Counted from the first letter of the stretch, positions 54,120-62,635 are shown. The stretch: 64,000 nucleotides of DNA from AP-15 sp963832875 (GCA_963832875.1 CAWHWB010000008.1:146764-210763), one strand, 5' to 3'. Translations and numbers: made by a program. The notes: generated from the letters alone by a model not told the origin.

Positions 54120-55037
54120 TCAGGCGGCCATGGCCTGACCGGCGATCTGGGCATAGTAACGCGCCTCGGCTTTGGCGGGAGGGATGTTGCCGATGGGCTC
54201 GAGCAGGCGCCGATGGTTGAACCAGTCGACCCATTCGAGGGTGGCGAACTCCACCGCCTCGGCATGGCGCCAGGGACCACGCCGGCGGATCAGCTCGGTC
54301 TTGAACAGCCCGATCACCGTCTCGGCCAGGGCGTTGTCGTAGCTGTCGCCGACGCTGCCGACCGACGGCTCGATGCCGGCCTCGGCAAGCCGCTCGGCAT
54401 AGCGGATCGAGACGTACTGGCTGCCACGATCGCTATGGTGCACCAGGCCGTGAAGGAAGGGGCGCCGGTCGTAGAGCGCCTGTTCGAGAGCATCGAGGAC
54501 AAAGCCGGTCTCGGCCGATCGCGAGACCCGCCAGCCGACGATGCGGCGGGCGAAGGCATCGATGACGAAGGCGACGTAGACAAACCCCTGCCAGGTCGCG
54601 ACATAGGTGAAGTCCGCCACCCACAGCGCATTCGGCCGCGGTACCCGGAACTGGCGGTTCACCTTGTCGCGCGGGCAGGGTGCGGCGGGGTTACTGATCG
54701 TCGTCTTTACTGCTGTGCCGCGGATTGCGCCCGACAGCCCCATCTGCCGCATCAGCCGGGCGGTCGTGCAGAGCGCCACCGCAATTCCCTCCCGGCCGAG
54801 CTGCCGCCAGACCTTGCGCACGCCGGAGACCCGGAAATTCCCCTTCCAGACACGGCGGATCGCGGCTCGCAAGATCGCGTCCCACCGCGTCCGCGCCGAC
54901 AGGCGGGCAGGGTCCCGCCGCCGGGCGGCATGGGCGTGAGCGGCATGGGCGTGATAGGTCGACGGGGCGATCGGCAGCACATGGCAGATCGGCTCGACCC
55001 CATAGACCGGGCGGTGCGCGTCGATGAAGGCGATCAT
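54120..55037 (-). CDS. IS3-family transposase OrfB (DDE catalytic part)
   Basis: 305 residues from MIAFIDAHRPVYGVEPICHV. rve-type DDE core: VADFTYVATWQGFVYVAFVI (first D), HHSDRGSQYVSIRYAERL (second D), YDNALAETVIGLFKTELI (E). HHR at WVDWFNHRRLLEPIGNIPPA is the typical IS3 C-terminus. Intact by itself, but normal IS3 transposase is made by -1 frameshifting from orfA, which is damaged here. Confidence 0.9.
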   Translation of the reverse strand: MIAFIDAHRPVYGVEPICHVLPIAPSTYHAHAAHAHAARRRDPARLSARTRWDAILRAAIRRVWKGNFRVSGVRKVWRQLGREGIAVALCTTARLMRQMGLSGAIRGTAVKTTISNPAAPCPRDKVNRQFRVPRPNALWVADFTYVATWQGFVYVAFVIDAFARRIVGWRVSRSAETGFVLDALEQALYDRRPFLHGLVHHSDRGSQYVSIRYAERLAEAGIEPSVGSVGDSYDNALAETVIGLFKTELIRRRGPWRHAEAVEFATLEWVDWFNHRRLLEPIGNIPPAKAEARYYAQIAGQAMAA

Positions 55038-55365
55038 GGCTTCGAGCGGCGGTCGAGCTCCGCCATGGCAAATAGGCCGACGCCTTGCGCAGGATCTCAT
55101 TGGCCTGGCGCAGTTCTCGAACCTCCCGCTCCAGGGCCTTGATCCGCGCTTGCTCCGCGCTCGTTGGACCGACCCGCAGGCCGTGGTCTCGCTCCGCCTG
55201 CCGCAGCCATTTGCGTAGCGTTTCTCCCGAACCGCCGATCTTCGCCGCGATCGAGCCGATCGCTTCCCCTTGCGAGGCATGACCGCCCGCGTGCTCCAGC
55301 ACCATCCGCACCGCCCGCTCGCGGACCTCAGCTGCATACCGAACCGACGATTTCTGCTTCTCCAG
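55035..55365 (-). pseudogene. IS3-family OrfA with a one-base deletion
   Basis: Reads EKQKSSVRYAAEVRERAVRM, IGSIAAKIGGSGETLRKWLR, QARIKALEREVRELRQANEI, LRKASAYL, a helix-turn-helix plus leucine zipper. No ATG at the start (CTG in place of the expected codon at 55365). Near the end one base is missing: the expected AYF-A-MAELDRRSKP-stop becomes AYLPWRSS..., so the OrfA stop and the frameshift geometry with OrfB are lost. Confidence 0.7.
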
Positions 55366-55717
55366 CGCTCCAGCCTCTCAAGGATTGGAGCCTCCGGGAA
55401 ACCCGGTGCGGTTCACGGGCGACGTCGACTTCACGATGGGCGCGATCCTTAAACCCGACCGAGCGACGCAGGGGGAAGACGGTCATCCGCGCTCGTCTGT
55501 GAGCAACACACGGCCATCGATCCACGCGGCGGGTCGGCGCTGTCCAGATCGGCCGGCTGCGTCCAATCAGCCCCGCCGAGGGCAAACCTGGGAAACTACC
55601 CCATGCCCCTGGCATTAGATGTCGAACGGGTTCTTCATCCTCGCAACATTTCCACCGAAGAGACAAATGACCGAGAAGACAATTCCCATGAAGGCGATAG
55701 TGTAGGTGTCGATGCTG

Positions 55718-55939
55718 AGTCAATCCAGGCCTCGTCCCTTGCAGCTGATTGGCGCGAGCGGCAGCGTTGTGGATCATGCCGCCGGCGCAGCAATGGATTC
55801 GCAGGACACGCTCGCCTTCAGCATGCTGTCGGGCGTGCGTCCGATGATCGAGACAGTGCTGCTCGCGCGCGCAGCGGAGGCCTACGCGCGGATGATGCGC
55901 GGCGACGTTCGCTTCCGGATGGTGCTGACGACGGCGTAG
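55718..55939 (+). pseudogene. C-terminal fragment of a zinc-type alcohol dehydrogenase
   Basis: PLQLIGASGSVVDHAAGAAM, DSQDTLAFSMLSGVRPMIET, LLARAAEAYARMMRGDVRFRMV, then LTTA-stop. This matches the last 65 or so residues of medium-chain zinc alcohol dehydrogenases (xxGVRPMIExxPLExAxEAYxRMMSGxxxFRVVLT). All upstream parts (catalytic and Rossmann domains) are absent. The IS3 element ends 300 bp to the left; the sequence between is not recognisable. Confidence 0.7.
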
Positions 55940-56112
55940 CACCAAAGGCGCGCCAGCAAAGGACCCTTGTGGGCGCGCGGCCGTCGCTGCCGGGTACCCC
56001 GGCGACCGTCTTGCTGACCCTCCCGACGGGCGATTGGGCCGGCAGCCCATGCCCCTATCGAGCCATCCTGAAGCTCAGCGCACACCCCACTGAATTGGGT
56101 CGACAATAGACG

Positions 56113-57069
56113 CTAGGCGGCGAAGGCTTCGGTCGCTTCGACCAGCCGCTCGGTCATGCCGGGCTCGCCAGCGCCATGCCCCGCATCGTCCAGGAGTGTT
56201 AGCTCGGAGCCTGACCACATACGGCTGAGCCGCCAGGCGATGTCTGGCGGCCCGGAGACGTCGAGACGCCCGTGGAAGAGCTTGGCCGGGATGTTCGCGA
56301 GTTTCGCGGTCCCGCCGATGAGATCGGTACCGTCCATCCAGCAATTGTAACGCCAGTAGTGGGTGACGATCCGCGCGAACGCCATCCGAAACCGTGGGTC
56401 CTGGTAGCGCGCTGAAGGCTTCTGATCGGCACGGACGGAGACGTGAGCCGCCTCCCACGCGCACCAGTCGCTCGCGGCTTGCTCGCGTATTTCAGCGTCG
56501 GGGTCGGCAAGGAGGCGGGCATAGGCATCCGCGAGGTCTCCATCACGGTGCTCGGGCGGAACCCCCTTCCGGAAGGCTTCCCACGCGTCTGGGAAGAACC
56601 GCCCCGCGTCGCGGGTGATCCAGTCGATTTCTCTACGCAGTCCGGCGGTAATGCTGAAGAAGATCGCCTCGCTCACCCGTTCCGGATGAGTCTCAGCGTA
56701 GGTCAGGCCAAGAGTTACGCCCCAAGAGCCCCCGAACAGCAGCCAGCGCCCGATCCGCCGAAGCCCCCTTAGCTGTTCGATGTCGGCAAGCAAATCGAAG
56801 GTGGTGTTGGCTTCAAGTGCCGAGAGGGTGTCCGCTGCGCTCGGGATACTCCGCCCGCAGCCCCGTTGATCGAACAGGACGACGCGATATTGCACTGGAT
56901 CGAAGTAGCGCCGCCAGCAGGGCGTCGCACCTGAGCCCGGACCGCCGTGGATCACCAGCGCGGGCTTTCCTCGCGGGTTGCCGCACTCCTCCCAGTACAC
57001 CTGATGACCGTGCCCGACATCCATCAAGCCCTGCTCGTGCGGGTCGATCGGCGGGTAGAGTTGGGCCAT
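56113..57069 (-). CDS. pip: Proline iminopeptidase (S33)
   Basis: 318 residues. Alpha/beta-hydrolase peptidase removing N-terminal proline. MDVGHGHQVYWEECGNPRGK, PALVIHGGPGSGATPCWRRYF (HGGPG oxyanion motif), VVLFDQRGCGRSIPSA (DQRGxGRS), catalytic Ser in LLFGGSWGVTLGLTYAETHP (GGSWG), Asp in AKLFHGRLDVSGPPD, His in DDAGHGAGEPGM. Complete, and the only intact metabolic enzyme gene of this stretch. Perhaps cargo or residual chromosome between mobile elements. Confidence 0.93.
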   Translation of the reverse strand: MAQLYPPIDPHEQGLMDVGHGHQVYWEECGNPRGKPALVIHGGPGSGATPCWRRYFDPVQYRVVLFDQRGCGRSIPSAADTLSALEANTTFDLLADIEQLRGLRRIGRWLLFGGSWGVTLGLTYAETHPERVSEAIFFSITAGLRREIDWITRDAGRFFPDAWEAFRKGVPPEHRDGDLADAYARLLADPDAEIREQAASDWCAWEAAHVSVRADQKPSARYQDPRFRMAFARIVTHYWRYNCWMDGTDLIGGTAKLANIPAKLFHGRLDVSGPPDIAWRLSRMWSGSELTLLDDAGHGAGEPGMTERLVEATEAFAA

Positions 57070-57362
57070 GCGATGCGTTATCTGGCAAGGACCTGCGCCG
57101 TAACAAGCCCCAGTGGGTCACGACTGCCCGTGTCGACCGCGTTTGCCCGATGACCGTTCCCCGCGCCTCCTTGTCGTTCGACGTGTCCCGGCAAGGACGG
57201 GTGCCGCGTTAGTCCAGGGGTGCCATCAGGCCTCACCCCGCAAAAGCTGAGTTTGCAGATGTTTCAATGGCCTACGCTAGTGGAGTATAACATACTTTGA
57301 AATAACTTACTTTCCTTAGCGTCACTTTTGGCTCCTCGGTTACGACAAGGGCACGTCGGATT
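57070..57362. other. Intergenic region upstream of pip, AT-rich part
   Basis: No gene seen. The first 170 bp is GC-rich and should hold the pip promoter; the part from 57250 to 57350 is AT-rich (ACTAGTGGAGTATAACATAC-like sequence near 57280) and abuts the Tn3-type terminal repeat. Confidence 0.4.
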
Positions 57363-57400
57363 GAGGGCCTAGCGTCGGTTGTTGTCTAAACAACGCTAAG
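57363..57400. repeat. Candidate 38-bp terminal inverted repeat of a Tn3-family element
   Basis: Begins GAGGGCCTAGCGTCGG and ends CAACGCTAAG; 38 bp long and closing with the typical Tn3-family ...ACGCTAAG. It sits 26 bp beyond the stop of the Tn3-type transposase fragment, as in intact Tn3 elements. The other end is not in the window, so the match is not confirmed. Confidence 0.6.
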
Positions 57401-57426
57401 ATGGAACAGGCCAGGAACGTCAGGCC

Positions 57427-57783
57427 TCATGCTGCAATTCTGACGAGACCGGAATTGAGCGGCCGGCGCTTTTCTGCGGTTGCGGCGGCGCGCTCCCACA
57501 GGAAATCGCCGGACAGGCTGATATGCTCCCAGCTCAGCGGCGATGTATGGGGGAGCCACGTATCGGGCGCTGGCTCTCCTATCTCATGCAGGTGAGCCGC
57601 GGCATCGGCAATATAGGTGGTGTTCCAGAACGCGATTGCGGCGATGACGAGGTTGAGGCCGGAGGCGCGAAATTGCTGCGCCTCGCTGCCGCGGTCGGCG
57701 ATCCGGCCCTGTTTGAAGGTACAGATGACCTGCGCCAGGGAATGGCGCTGTTCGCCCTTCTCTATCCCGGCCATCGTCGTCAA
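57427..57783 (-). pseudogene. Tn3-family transposase TnpA, C-terminal fragment
   Basis: From TTMAGIEKGEQRHSLAQVIC through GRIADRGSEAQQFRASGLNL, VIAAIAFWNTTYIADAAAHL, LPHTSPLSWEHISLSGDFLW, EKRRPLNSG to the stop. This is the conserved end of the Tn3-family DDE transposase (ASGLNLVIAAIxxWNTxYL, HxSPLxWEHIxLxGDY). The upstream part of the same gene resumes at 60508, after the nested insertion 57781-60507: the pieces join as LPGLRR / TTMAGIEKGE. Confidence 0.8.
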
Positions 57784-58115
57784 CGTGCCATGGCACCTCC
57801 CTTGGTCAATCGCGGTCGCGGCGTCTGCTGGTGGTGTCTCCCGGGGGCAGCCTCTCTCTACGAGCTCGGCTCGTGGCCGGCTCAGGATGGGGTATGGGCA
57901 GGAACCGAGGGGTGCTCCCTTGTTTGCGGCGTTAACGCTCGGCGCCGTCGGCGCCGGGCCGCCAAAGAAAAGCGAAGACGCACTTACCTCAGCCCGTCCC
58001 CGAGGGGACCTCACGGGCCGCAGTGATCGCCGCGGCCAACCTGTCTGGTGCGCTGACTACGCGGCCTTCCGGCGGTAATCCTCTCCCGAGTCAGAGCTTG
58101 TGCAGCACCACGGCA
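57784..58115 (-). other. IS110 3' end region (relic copy) and long non-coding end
   Basis: 57987-58115 is about 90% identical to 59340-59474, the 3' end of the intact IS110 gene, but damaged (two bases missing in the last codons: VVLHKL then out of frame). Beyond the gene end (about 58059) about 275 bp of non-coding sequence leads to the junction with the Tn3 transposase at 57781-57784. Long non-coding ends of IS110-type elements can encode the bridge RNA that guides target choice; that is inference here. Confidence 0.55.
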
Positions 58116-58116
58116 G

Positions 58117-59339
58117 TGTAATAGCTCGAACTTAATCTGACATTCGTTGTTGGTTTCCGAAACAGAGCCGGAGGGCGGGGCGCGGTTCTCACCTCGAGCT
58201 GGGACCGCGACCCGCCCGTGCGGCGGGACGGAGATCACGCGTGACCCAGGAGCAGAAGATCATCCGAGCCAAGCTCGGTTTGCTGGAGTTGGCCAAGCAA
58301 CTCGGCAATGTCAGCCAAGCCTGCAAGATGATGGGCTACAGCCGCGACAGCTTTTACCGCTTCAAGGAGCTCTACGACAAAGGCGGTGAGCTGGCGTTGC
58401 AGGAGATCAGCCGGCGCAAACCGGTGTTGAAAAACCGCACCGCACCGCAAATCGAACAGGCGGTGGTCGACATGGCGATCGAACAGCCGGCCTGGGGCCA
58501 GGTTCGGGTGTCAGAGGCGCTGAAACGGCAAGGTCTGTCGATCTCGCCGGCGGGCGTGCGCTGCGTGTGGCAGCGCCACGATCTGACCTCGATCAAACAC
58601 CGCCTCAAGGCGCTCGAAGCCAAGGTCGCCCAGGACGGCATCCTGTTGACCGAAGCCCAGATCGCCGCTCTCGAGAAGGCCAAATCCGACAAGGAAGCGC
58701 ACGGCGAGTTCGAGAGCGAATGCCCCGGTTATTGCGGCGCCCAGGATACCTTCTACGTCGGCACCTTGAAGGGTGTCGGCCGGGTCTACCAGCAGACGGT
58801 GATCGACACCTATGCCAAGGTCGCCTTTGCCAAATTGTATGATCGCAAAACCCCGATCACCGCCGCCGAGATCCTCAACGACCGGGTGGTGCCGTTCTTT
58901 GACGAGCACGGCATCCGGCTGTCGCGGATGCTGACCGATCGCGGTACCGAATTTTGTGGCACCCAGAGCCACGAGTACGAGCTTTACCTGGCCGTCGAGG
59001 ATATCGATCACAGCCGCACCAAGACCAAGAGCCCGCAGACGAATGGAATTTGCGAGCGCTTCCATCGCACCGTCTTGGATGAATTCTATCGGGTGGCGTT
59101 CCGCAAAAAGATCTACCGCACCATCGACGAGCTGCAGACCGACCTCGATGCGTGGATCACCGAATACAACCAGCACCGGCCGCATCAGGGCCGCTGGTGC
59201 TTTGGCAAGACACCGATGCAGACCTTTCTTGACGCGCTCCCACTGGCAAAGGAAAAACTCATGGCGGCATAACCACGGGCAACAGGCATATCGGTTCAAA
59301 CAGCCAACACCGTCTGTCCGATCAAGTCTTACTAATACA
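58117..59339 (+). mobile_element. IS481-family element
   Basis: Ends TGTAATAG (58117) and CTAATACA (59339), TGT...ACA as usual in this family. Imperfect inverted repeats extend about 35-40 bp (GACTTGATC/GAACTTAATC-like, then GTGTTGG/TTGTTGG). No clear target duplication. It separates a 129-bp relic of an IS110 end from the intact IS110 gene. Confidence 0.72.
58241..59272 (+). CDS. IS481-family transposase
   Basis: 343 residues, complete. N-terminal helix-turn-helix LELAKQLGNVSQACKMMGYS, a second HTH-like block (QPAWGQVRVSEALKRQGLSI), then an rve-type DDE core: CGAQDTFYVGTLKGVGRVYQ (first D), SRMLTDRGTEFCGTQSHEYE (second D), SPQTNGICERFHRTVLDEFY (E). C-terminal WITEYNQHRPHQGRWCFGKT is typical. 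GTG/ATG choice: ORF begins GTG at 58241. Likely active. Confidence 0.9.
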   Translation: MTQEQKIIRAKLGLLELAKQLGNVSQACKMMGYSRDSFYRFKELYDKGGELALQEISRRKPVLKNRTAPQIEQAVVDMAIEQPAWGQVRVSEALKRQGLSISPAGVRCVWQRHDLTSIKHRLKALEAKVAQDGILLTEAQIAALEKAKSDKEAHGEFESECPGYCGAQDTFYVGTLKGVGRVYQQTVIDTYAKVAFAKLYDRKTPITAAEILNDRVVPFFDEHGIRLSRMLTDRGTEFCGTQSHEYELYLAVEDIDHSRTKTKSPQTNGICERFHRTVLDEFYRVAFRKKIYRTIDELQTDLDAWITEYNQHRPHQGRWCFGKTPMQTFLDALPLAKEKLMAA

Positions 59340-60507
59340 CCTCAGCCCCGTCCCCGAGGGGACCTCACGGGCCGCGACGATCGCCGCGGCCAACCTGTCT
59401 GATACGCTAACTACGCCGCTTTCCGGCGGTAATCCTCTCCCGACGTCCAGAGCTTGTGCAGCACCACGGCCAGTTTGCGGGCGAGCGCCACCTTCGCCCT
59501 GCCGAGACCACGCCGGTGCGCCACGCGAACCGCCCACGACTTCAACGCGCACCAACCCTTGGTCGAGTGGATGAGCACGTTGGCGGCTTGGTACAATGCT
59601 CGGCGCACCGCCGGGTCACCGGCGCGGCTGATGCGCCCGGACCAGTCTACCTTGCCCGATTGGAAGCGCCGCGGCGTGAGGCCGAAATGCGCGCCGACCG
59701 TGCGGGCATTGCGGAACCGCCCGGGCTCGTCGAGGCCGGCCGCGTAGGTCAGCGCGACCAGCGGCCCGACCCCGGGCACCGTCATCAGGCGGCGGCACGC
59801 TGCGCTGGTCCTGGCCCGCTTGGTGATCTCTTTGTCAAGCTCGGCTACCTGCCGGTCGAGCAGCTTGACGACTGCCGCCAGCGGCCGCAGTAGCGGTCCG
59901 ATCTCCCGATCCTCGAGCGCCCGCGCGACCAGCGCCCCGAAGGCCGGGTTCGAGAGTCCAGGCGGGTTCAGCCCCTCGCTCTGCAGCATTGCCCACATCG
60001 TGTTCCGTGCATCGAGCGACTGGGAACGCAGCTGTTCACGCACCGTCAGCAGCGAGCGGTCGCGCTGGGCAGTGGGCGACTTCACCCAAACGGCGCGAAA
60101 CTTGTTGACGCGCATCAGGTCTGCAATGCCACGGGCGTCGTTGCGATCGGTCTTGTTGCGGAATCCGGTCCTGAGTGCGCCGGCCGCGTGCGCGGCCTCG
60201 ATGACGATCACCGGGAGTCCCGCAGCCAGCAGCCCGCGCGCAAGCCAGGACGACCCCATGCCGGCTTCCAGTCCGACACGCTCGACCTCGCCGCCGGCCG
60301 ACCGAATGGCGGCTGCGATTGTTTCCGGCGCGGTCTCGACCGACGCCTCACGCATGACCTTGCCCATAGCGTCGAGAACGCAGACCGCCGTCCGCCGCAT
60401 CGACACGTCGAGACCCACGTAGAGCATGAACGCCTCCTGGCTGGTGGGCGGCACGAGCGCCGCGTCCCAGCGTCAGGCTGCTGTGCAGACAGGTCCAGCA
60501 AGGCCGG
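59340..60507 (-). mobile_element. IS110-family element inserted in a Tn3 transposase gene
   Basis: The right boundary 60507/60508 is where the Tn3-type frame (...WLELPGLRR) breaks off. The left side is joined to an IS481 element at 59340, and the outer IS110 end probably lies at 57781. No inverted repeats or target duplication, as expected for IS110. Only about 80 bp precede the transposase gene. Removing IS481 and the 130-bp duplication leaves about 1.37 kb, a normal IS110 size. Confidence 0.65.
59411..60427 (-). CDS. IS110-family transposase (DEDD recombinase)
   Basis: 338 residues from MLYVGLDVSMRRTAVCVLDA. DEDD RuvC-like domain: GLDVS (D), VGLEAGMGSSWLARGLL (E), and NKTDRNDARGIADLMRVNKF (D..D). 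C-terminal transposase-20 domain with LMTVPGVGPLVALTYAAGL, RFRNARTVGAHFGLTPRRFQ and the Ser motif in WSGRISRAGDPAVRRALYQA. Ends ...LWTSGEDYRRKAA. IS110 recombinases act with a bridge RNA. Intact gene. Confidence 0.92.
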   Translation of the reverse strand: MLYVGLDVSMRRTAVCVLDAMGKVMREASVETAPETIAAAIRSAGGEVERVGLEAGMGSSWLARGLLAAGLPVIVIEAAHAAGALRTGFRNKTDRNDARGIADLMRVNKFRAVWVKSPTAQRDRSLLTVREQLRSQSLDARNTMWAMLQSEGLNPPGLSNPAFGALVARALEDREIGPLLRPLAAVVKLLDRQVAELDKEITKRARTSAACRRLMTVPGVGPLVALTYAAGLDEPGRFRNARTVGAHFGLTPRRFQSGKVDWSGRISRAGDPAVRRALYQAANVLIHSTKGWCALKSWAVRVAHRRGLGRAKVALARKLAVVLHKLWTSGEDYRRKAA

Positions 60508-60612
60508 CCGCCGCAGTCCTGGCAGCTCGAGCCAGTCGAGCATGAACAGCGTGCGCTCGATCCGTCCGATTTTCGCGCAGGGCCAGCGCCAGGCCATTCT
60601 GGCGGGGATACC
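60508..60612 (-). pseudogene. Tn3-family transposase TnpA, internal fragment
   Basis: YPRQNGLALAL then, after one base shift, KIGRIERTLFMLDWLELPGL-RR, which is the Tn3 TnpA segment (YPRQNxLAxALxExGRIERTLFxLDWLxDPxLRR) directly before the portion preserved at 57427-57783. The gene continues no further to the right: at about 60613 a serine-hydrolase fragment starts. Confidence 0.7.
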
Positions 60613-60742
60613 TATGGTGGCGGGGTCGGTCGTCAATCGGCACCGACGACAATGGGTGGGCGCACTTGGTCTCGGCGGACAGCGCCTTTATGTCGCGCCG
60701 AGCCTGAACCTGGTAGTGGCAGTCGACCGCCGGCCACTATAG
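60613..60742 (+). pseudogene. Fragment of a serine hydrolase (beta-lactamase fold) C-terminus
   Basis: WVGALGLGGQRLYVAPSLNL then VVAVDRRPL-stop. It matches the end of class C beta-lactamase-like serine hydrolases (GxGGQRLxVxPxLDLVVVVTxG). Only about 35 codons remain, bounded by Tn3 and IS256 sequence. Confidence 0.5.
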
Positions 60743-62073
60743 GGCCTCGAACGGCGGCTCGCCCGCTGCAGAAAGCCTCGCCGGCGACACAGCGACGAAT
60801 TCATTCGTAGGTCACGTCCGTCGAGGTGGTGGAAATTGGGGTGGAGTTTGAGGCGGCCATTGGTCATGCGGCCAAGGGTGGGAGTTTGCTGGGCTCGGCG
60901 TCGAAGCGGGGGCGGTGTAAGTTCGGCCATTCCCTCGATCTGCATGTAGCGGCACTGGAGCAGCCACTCGTCGTTCTGCTCGAGCAGGACGGCGCCGATC
61001 AGCCGGGTGATGCTGGCCTCGTTGGGGAAGATGCCGACGACGTCGGCGCGCCGTTTGACTTCCTTATTCAAGCGCTCCAACGGGTTGGTCGAGTGCAATT
61101 TGGTACGGTGCTGGGCCGGGAAGGTCATGTAGGCGAGCACGTCATGCTCGCTGTCATCCATCAGCGCGGCGAGCTTTGGCCAGCGCGGCCGGAGTTGATC
61201 GGCAACGTGTCGCCAAGTCTGACGCGCCGCTTCGGCATCGGTTTGCAGGAAAGCTTGGCGGATCGCGGCGGCGACCATGGTGTGTTGGCCCTTGGGAACG
61301 TGCGCCAGGGCGTTGCGCATCCAATGCACGCGGCAGCGCTGCCAGGTGGCGCCGAGCACGCGGGTGATGGCGTGACGCAAGCCGTCGTGCGCATCCGAGA
61401 TCACCAGCTTGACCCCTTTTAGGCCGCGCTTGACCAGGCCTTTGAGGAAAGCCGACCAGAACGGCTCGGCCTCCGAGGGACCAATGCCGAGCCCGACGAT
61501 CTCGCGCCTTCCTTCGGTTGTGACCGCCACGGCAATTATCGCGGCGACCGAGACGATGCGGCCGCCGTCGCGCACCTTGAGGTAGGTGGCGTCAAGCCAC
61601 AGATACCGCCACTCGCCGTCGATCGGCCGGTCGAGAAACGCGCCCACCCGGTCATCAATATCCTTGCAGAGCTTGGAAACCTGGCTTTTCGAGATGCCGG
61701 ACAGACCCATCGCCTGCACCAACTCGTCGACCCGCCGGGTCGATACACCGCCGATCCAGGCTTCCTGGATCACGGTGACCAGCGCCTTCTCGGCGGTCTT
61801 ACGCGGCTCCAGAAAGGGCGGGAAGTATGAGCCTTGGCGCAGCTTTGGGATCCTCAACTGGAGCGAGCCCAGGCGGGTGTCGAGGCTGCGCTCGCGATAA
61901 CCATTGCGGTAATTGAGCCGATCGGCTGAGCGCTCATGCCGCCCGGCGCCGATCAACCCTTCGACATCGGTTTCCATCAGGATTTGCAGCACGGCCTCCG
62001 CAACGGCTCGCAGGAAATCGCCATCGCCGCTCTTCTGCAGCAGCTCGACCAGCGCCATTCTTTCGTCGGTCAT
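60688..62073 (-). CDS. IS256-family (mutator) transposase
   Basis: 461 codons. MTDERMALVELLQKSGDGDF, GAGRHERSADRLNYRNGYRE, LGSLQLRIPKLRQGSYFPPF, LDATYLKVRDGGRIVSVAAI (D), VISDAHDGLRHAITRVLGAT (D), CRVHWMRNALAHVPKGQHTM (the C-x2-H motif), HSTNPLERLNKEVKRRADVV (E). The natural end is probably near LLQCRYMQIEGMAELTPPP; the rest (LHPNFHHLDGRDLRMNSSLC...) is read through the IS terminus into flanking sequence, where the stop lies in a serine-hydrolase relic. IS ends not determined (about 60800-62130). Confidence 0.9.
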   Translation of the reverse strand: MTDERMALVELLQKSGDGDFLRAVAEAVLQILMETDVEGLIGAGRHERSADRLNYRNGYRERSLDTRLGSLQLRIPKLRQGSYFPPFLEPRKTAEKALVTVIQEAWIGGVSTRRVDELVQAMGLSGISKSQVSKLCKDIDDRVGAFLDRPIDGEWRYLWLDATYLKVRDGGRIVSVAAIIAVAVTTEGRREIVGLGIGPSEAEPFWSAFLKGLVKRGLKGVKLVISDAHDGLRHAITRVLGATWQRCRVHWMRNALAHVPKGQHTMVAAAIRQAFLQTDAEAARQTWRHVADQLRPRWPKLAALMDDSEHDVLAYMTFPAQHRTKLHSTNPLERLNKEVKRRADVVGIFPNEASITRLIGAVLLEQNDEWLLQCRYMQIEGMAELTPPPLRRRAQQTPTLGRMTNGRLKLHPNFHHLDGRDLRMNSSLCRRRGFLQRASRRSRPYSGRRSTATTRFRLGAT

Positions 62074-62230
62074 CGGGTCCTCGGTAGGCTTTTGGGTGAA
62101 GTGTTTGCACCTCCACCTTAGCCGGCCTTCCCGGTGACCACCCGTCGCTCACGCGCGCGCCGAGCTCCATGTAGTCGGGCATTGCGCCCGGCGCGCGCTC
62201 ACCACCGATTTTCCACCACGACCGCGGACG

Positions 62231-62529
62231 CTAACGAACCGGTGCATGCGTCATGGCCTGCCGCATGCGCGGCGAATTGGGCGAGGAATGTTGCTGTTGC
62301 TCCTTCCACTCCGGGCTTTCGGGCACAGCCGTACTGGCAAATTCATAACCGTGCTGTAGCCGCTGGTACCCTCGAGAACCCGATAGCGGCGGGCAAGTAA
62401 ATGATCCGGCGCCTTGCGGTAGCCTGGCACATATTCCCCGCTGTACCAGGCGTTCCACGCCGCATCAATCTCGGCGGGGACGGACATGCGGCCAATCTGC
62501 AGCACCGGCGCCATGCCACGCTCCGGCAT
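62231..62529 (-). pseudogene. Frameshifted EthD/DUF4286-like small protein gene
   Basis: MPERGMAPVLQIGRMSVPAE, IDAAWNAWYSGEYVPGYRKA, LLARRYRVLEGTSGYSTV, then, after a one-base loss, YEFASTAVPESPEWKEQQQH, SPRMRQAMTHAPVR. This fits the dimeric alpha/beta-barrel family with W-x-WYxxEHxPxxxxxPGxLxARRYRVxEGxxxYLxxYEF. The gene is broken at about 62340 by the frameshift and truncated at its end. Confidence 0.55.
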
Positions 62530-62635
62530 TTCTATGCCGTCCGGGTAAATCTGTTCCCCGACAATGCGTGTCAAATTCTTCCCAATCTTTTGCCAACGAT
62601 CGCTTTCAATTGCTCGGAACATCGAGGAGAGCGAC

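Larger units (their letters stand above)
54081..55415 (-). mobile_element. IS3-family element (1,335 bp) with 3-bp target duplication
   Basis: Terminal inverted repeats: left from 54081 TGAACGGCACCGGGTTTTCC, right (complement, from 55415) TGAACCGCACCGGGTTTCCC, continuing GGAGGC. Two mismatches in 26 bp. CGG flanks both ends (54078-54080, 55416-55418), a 3-bp target duplication normal for IS3. It contains orfA (frameshifted) and orfB. Inserted into an ISNCY-like remnant. Confidence 0.88.

Noticed and set aside
54111..55142. 343-codon plus-strand ORF in the IS3 element
   Set aside because: Antisense of OrfB, which has the DDE residues.
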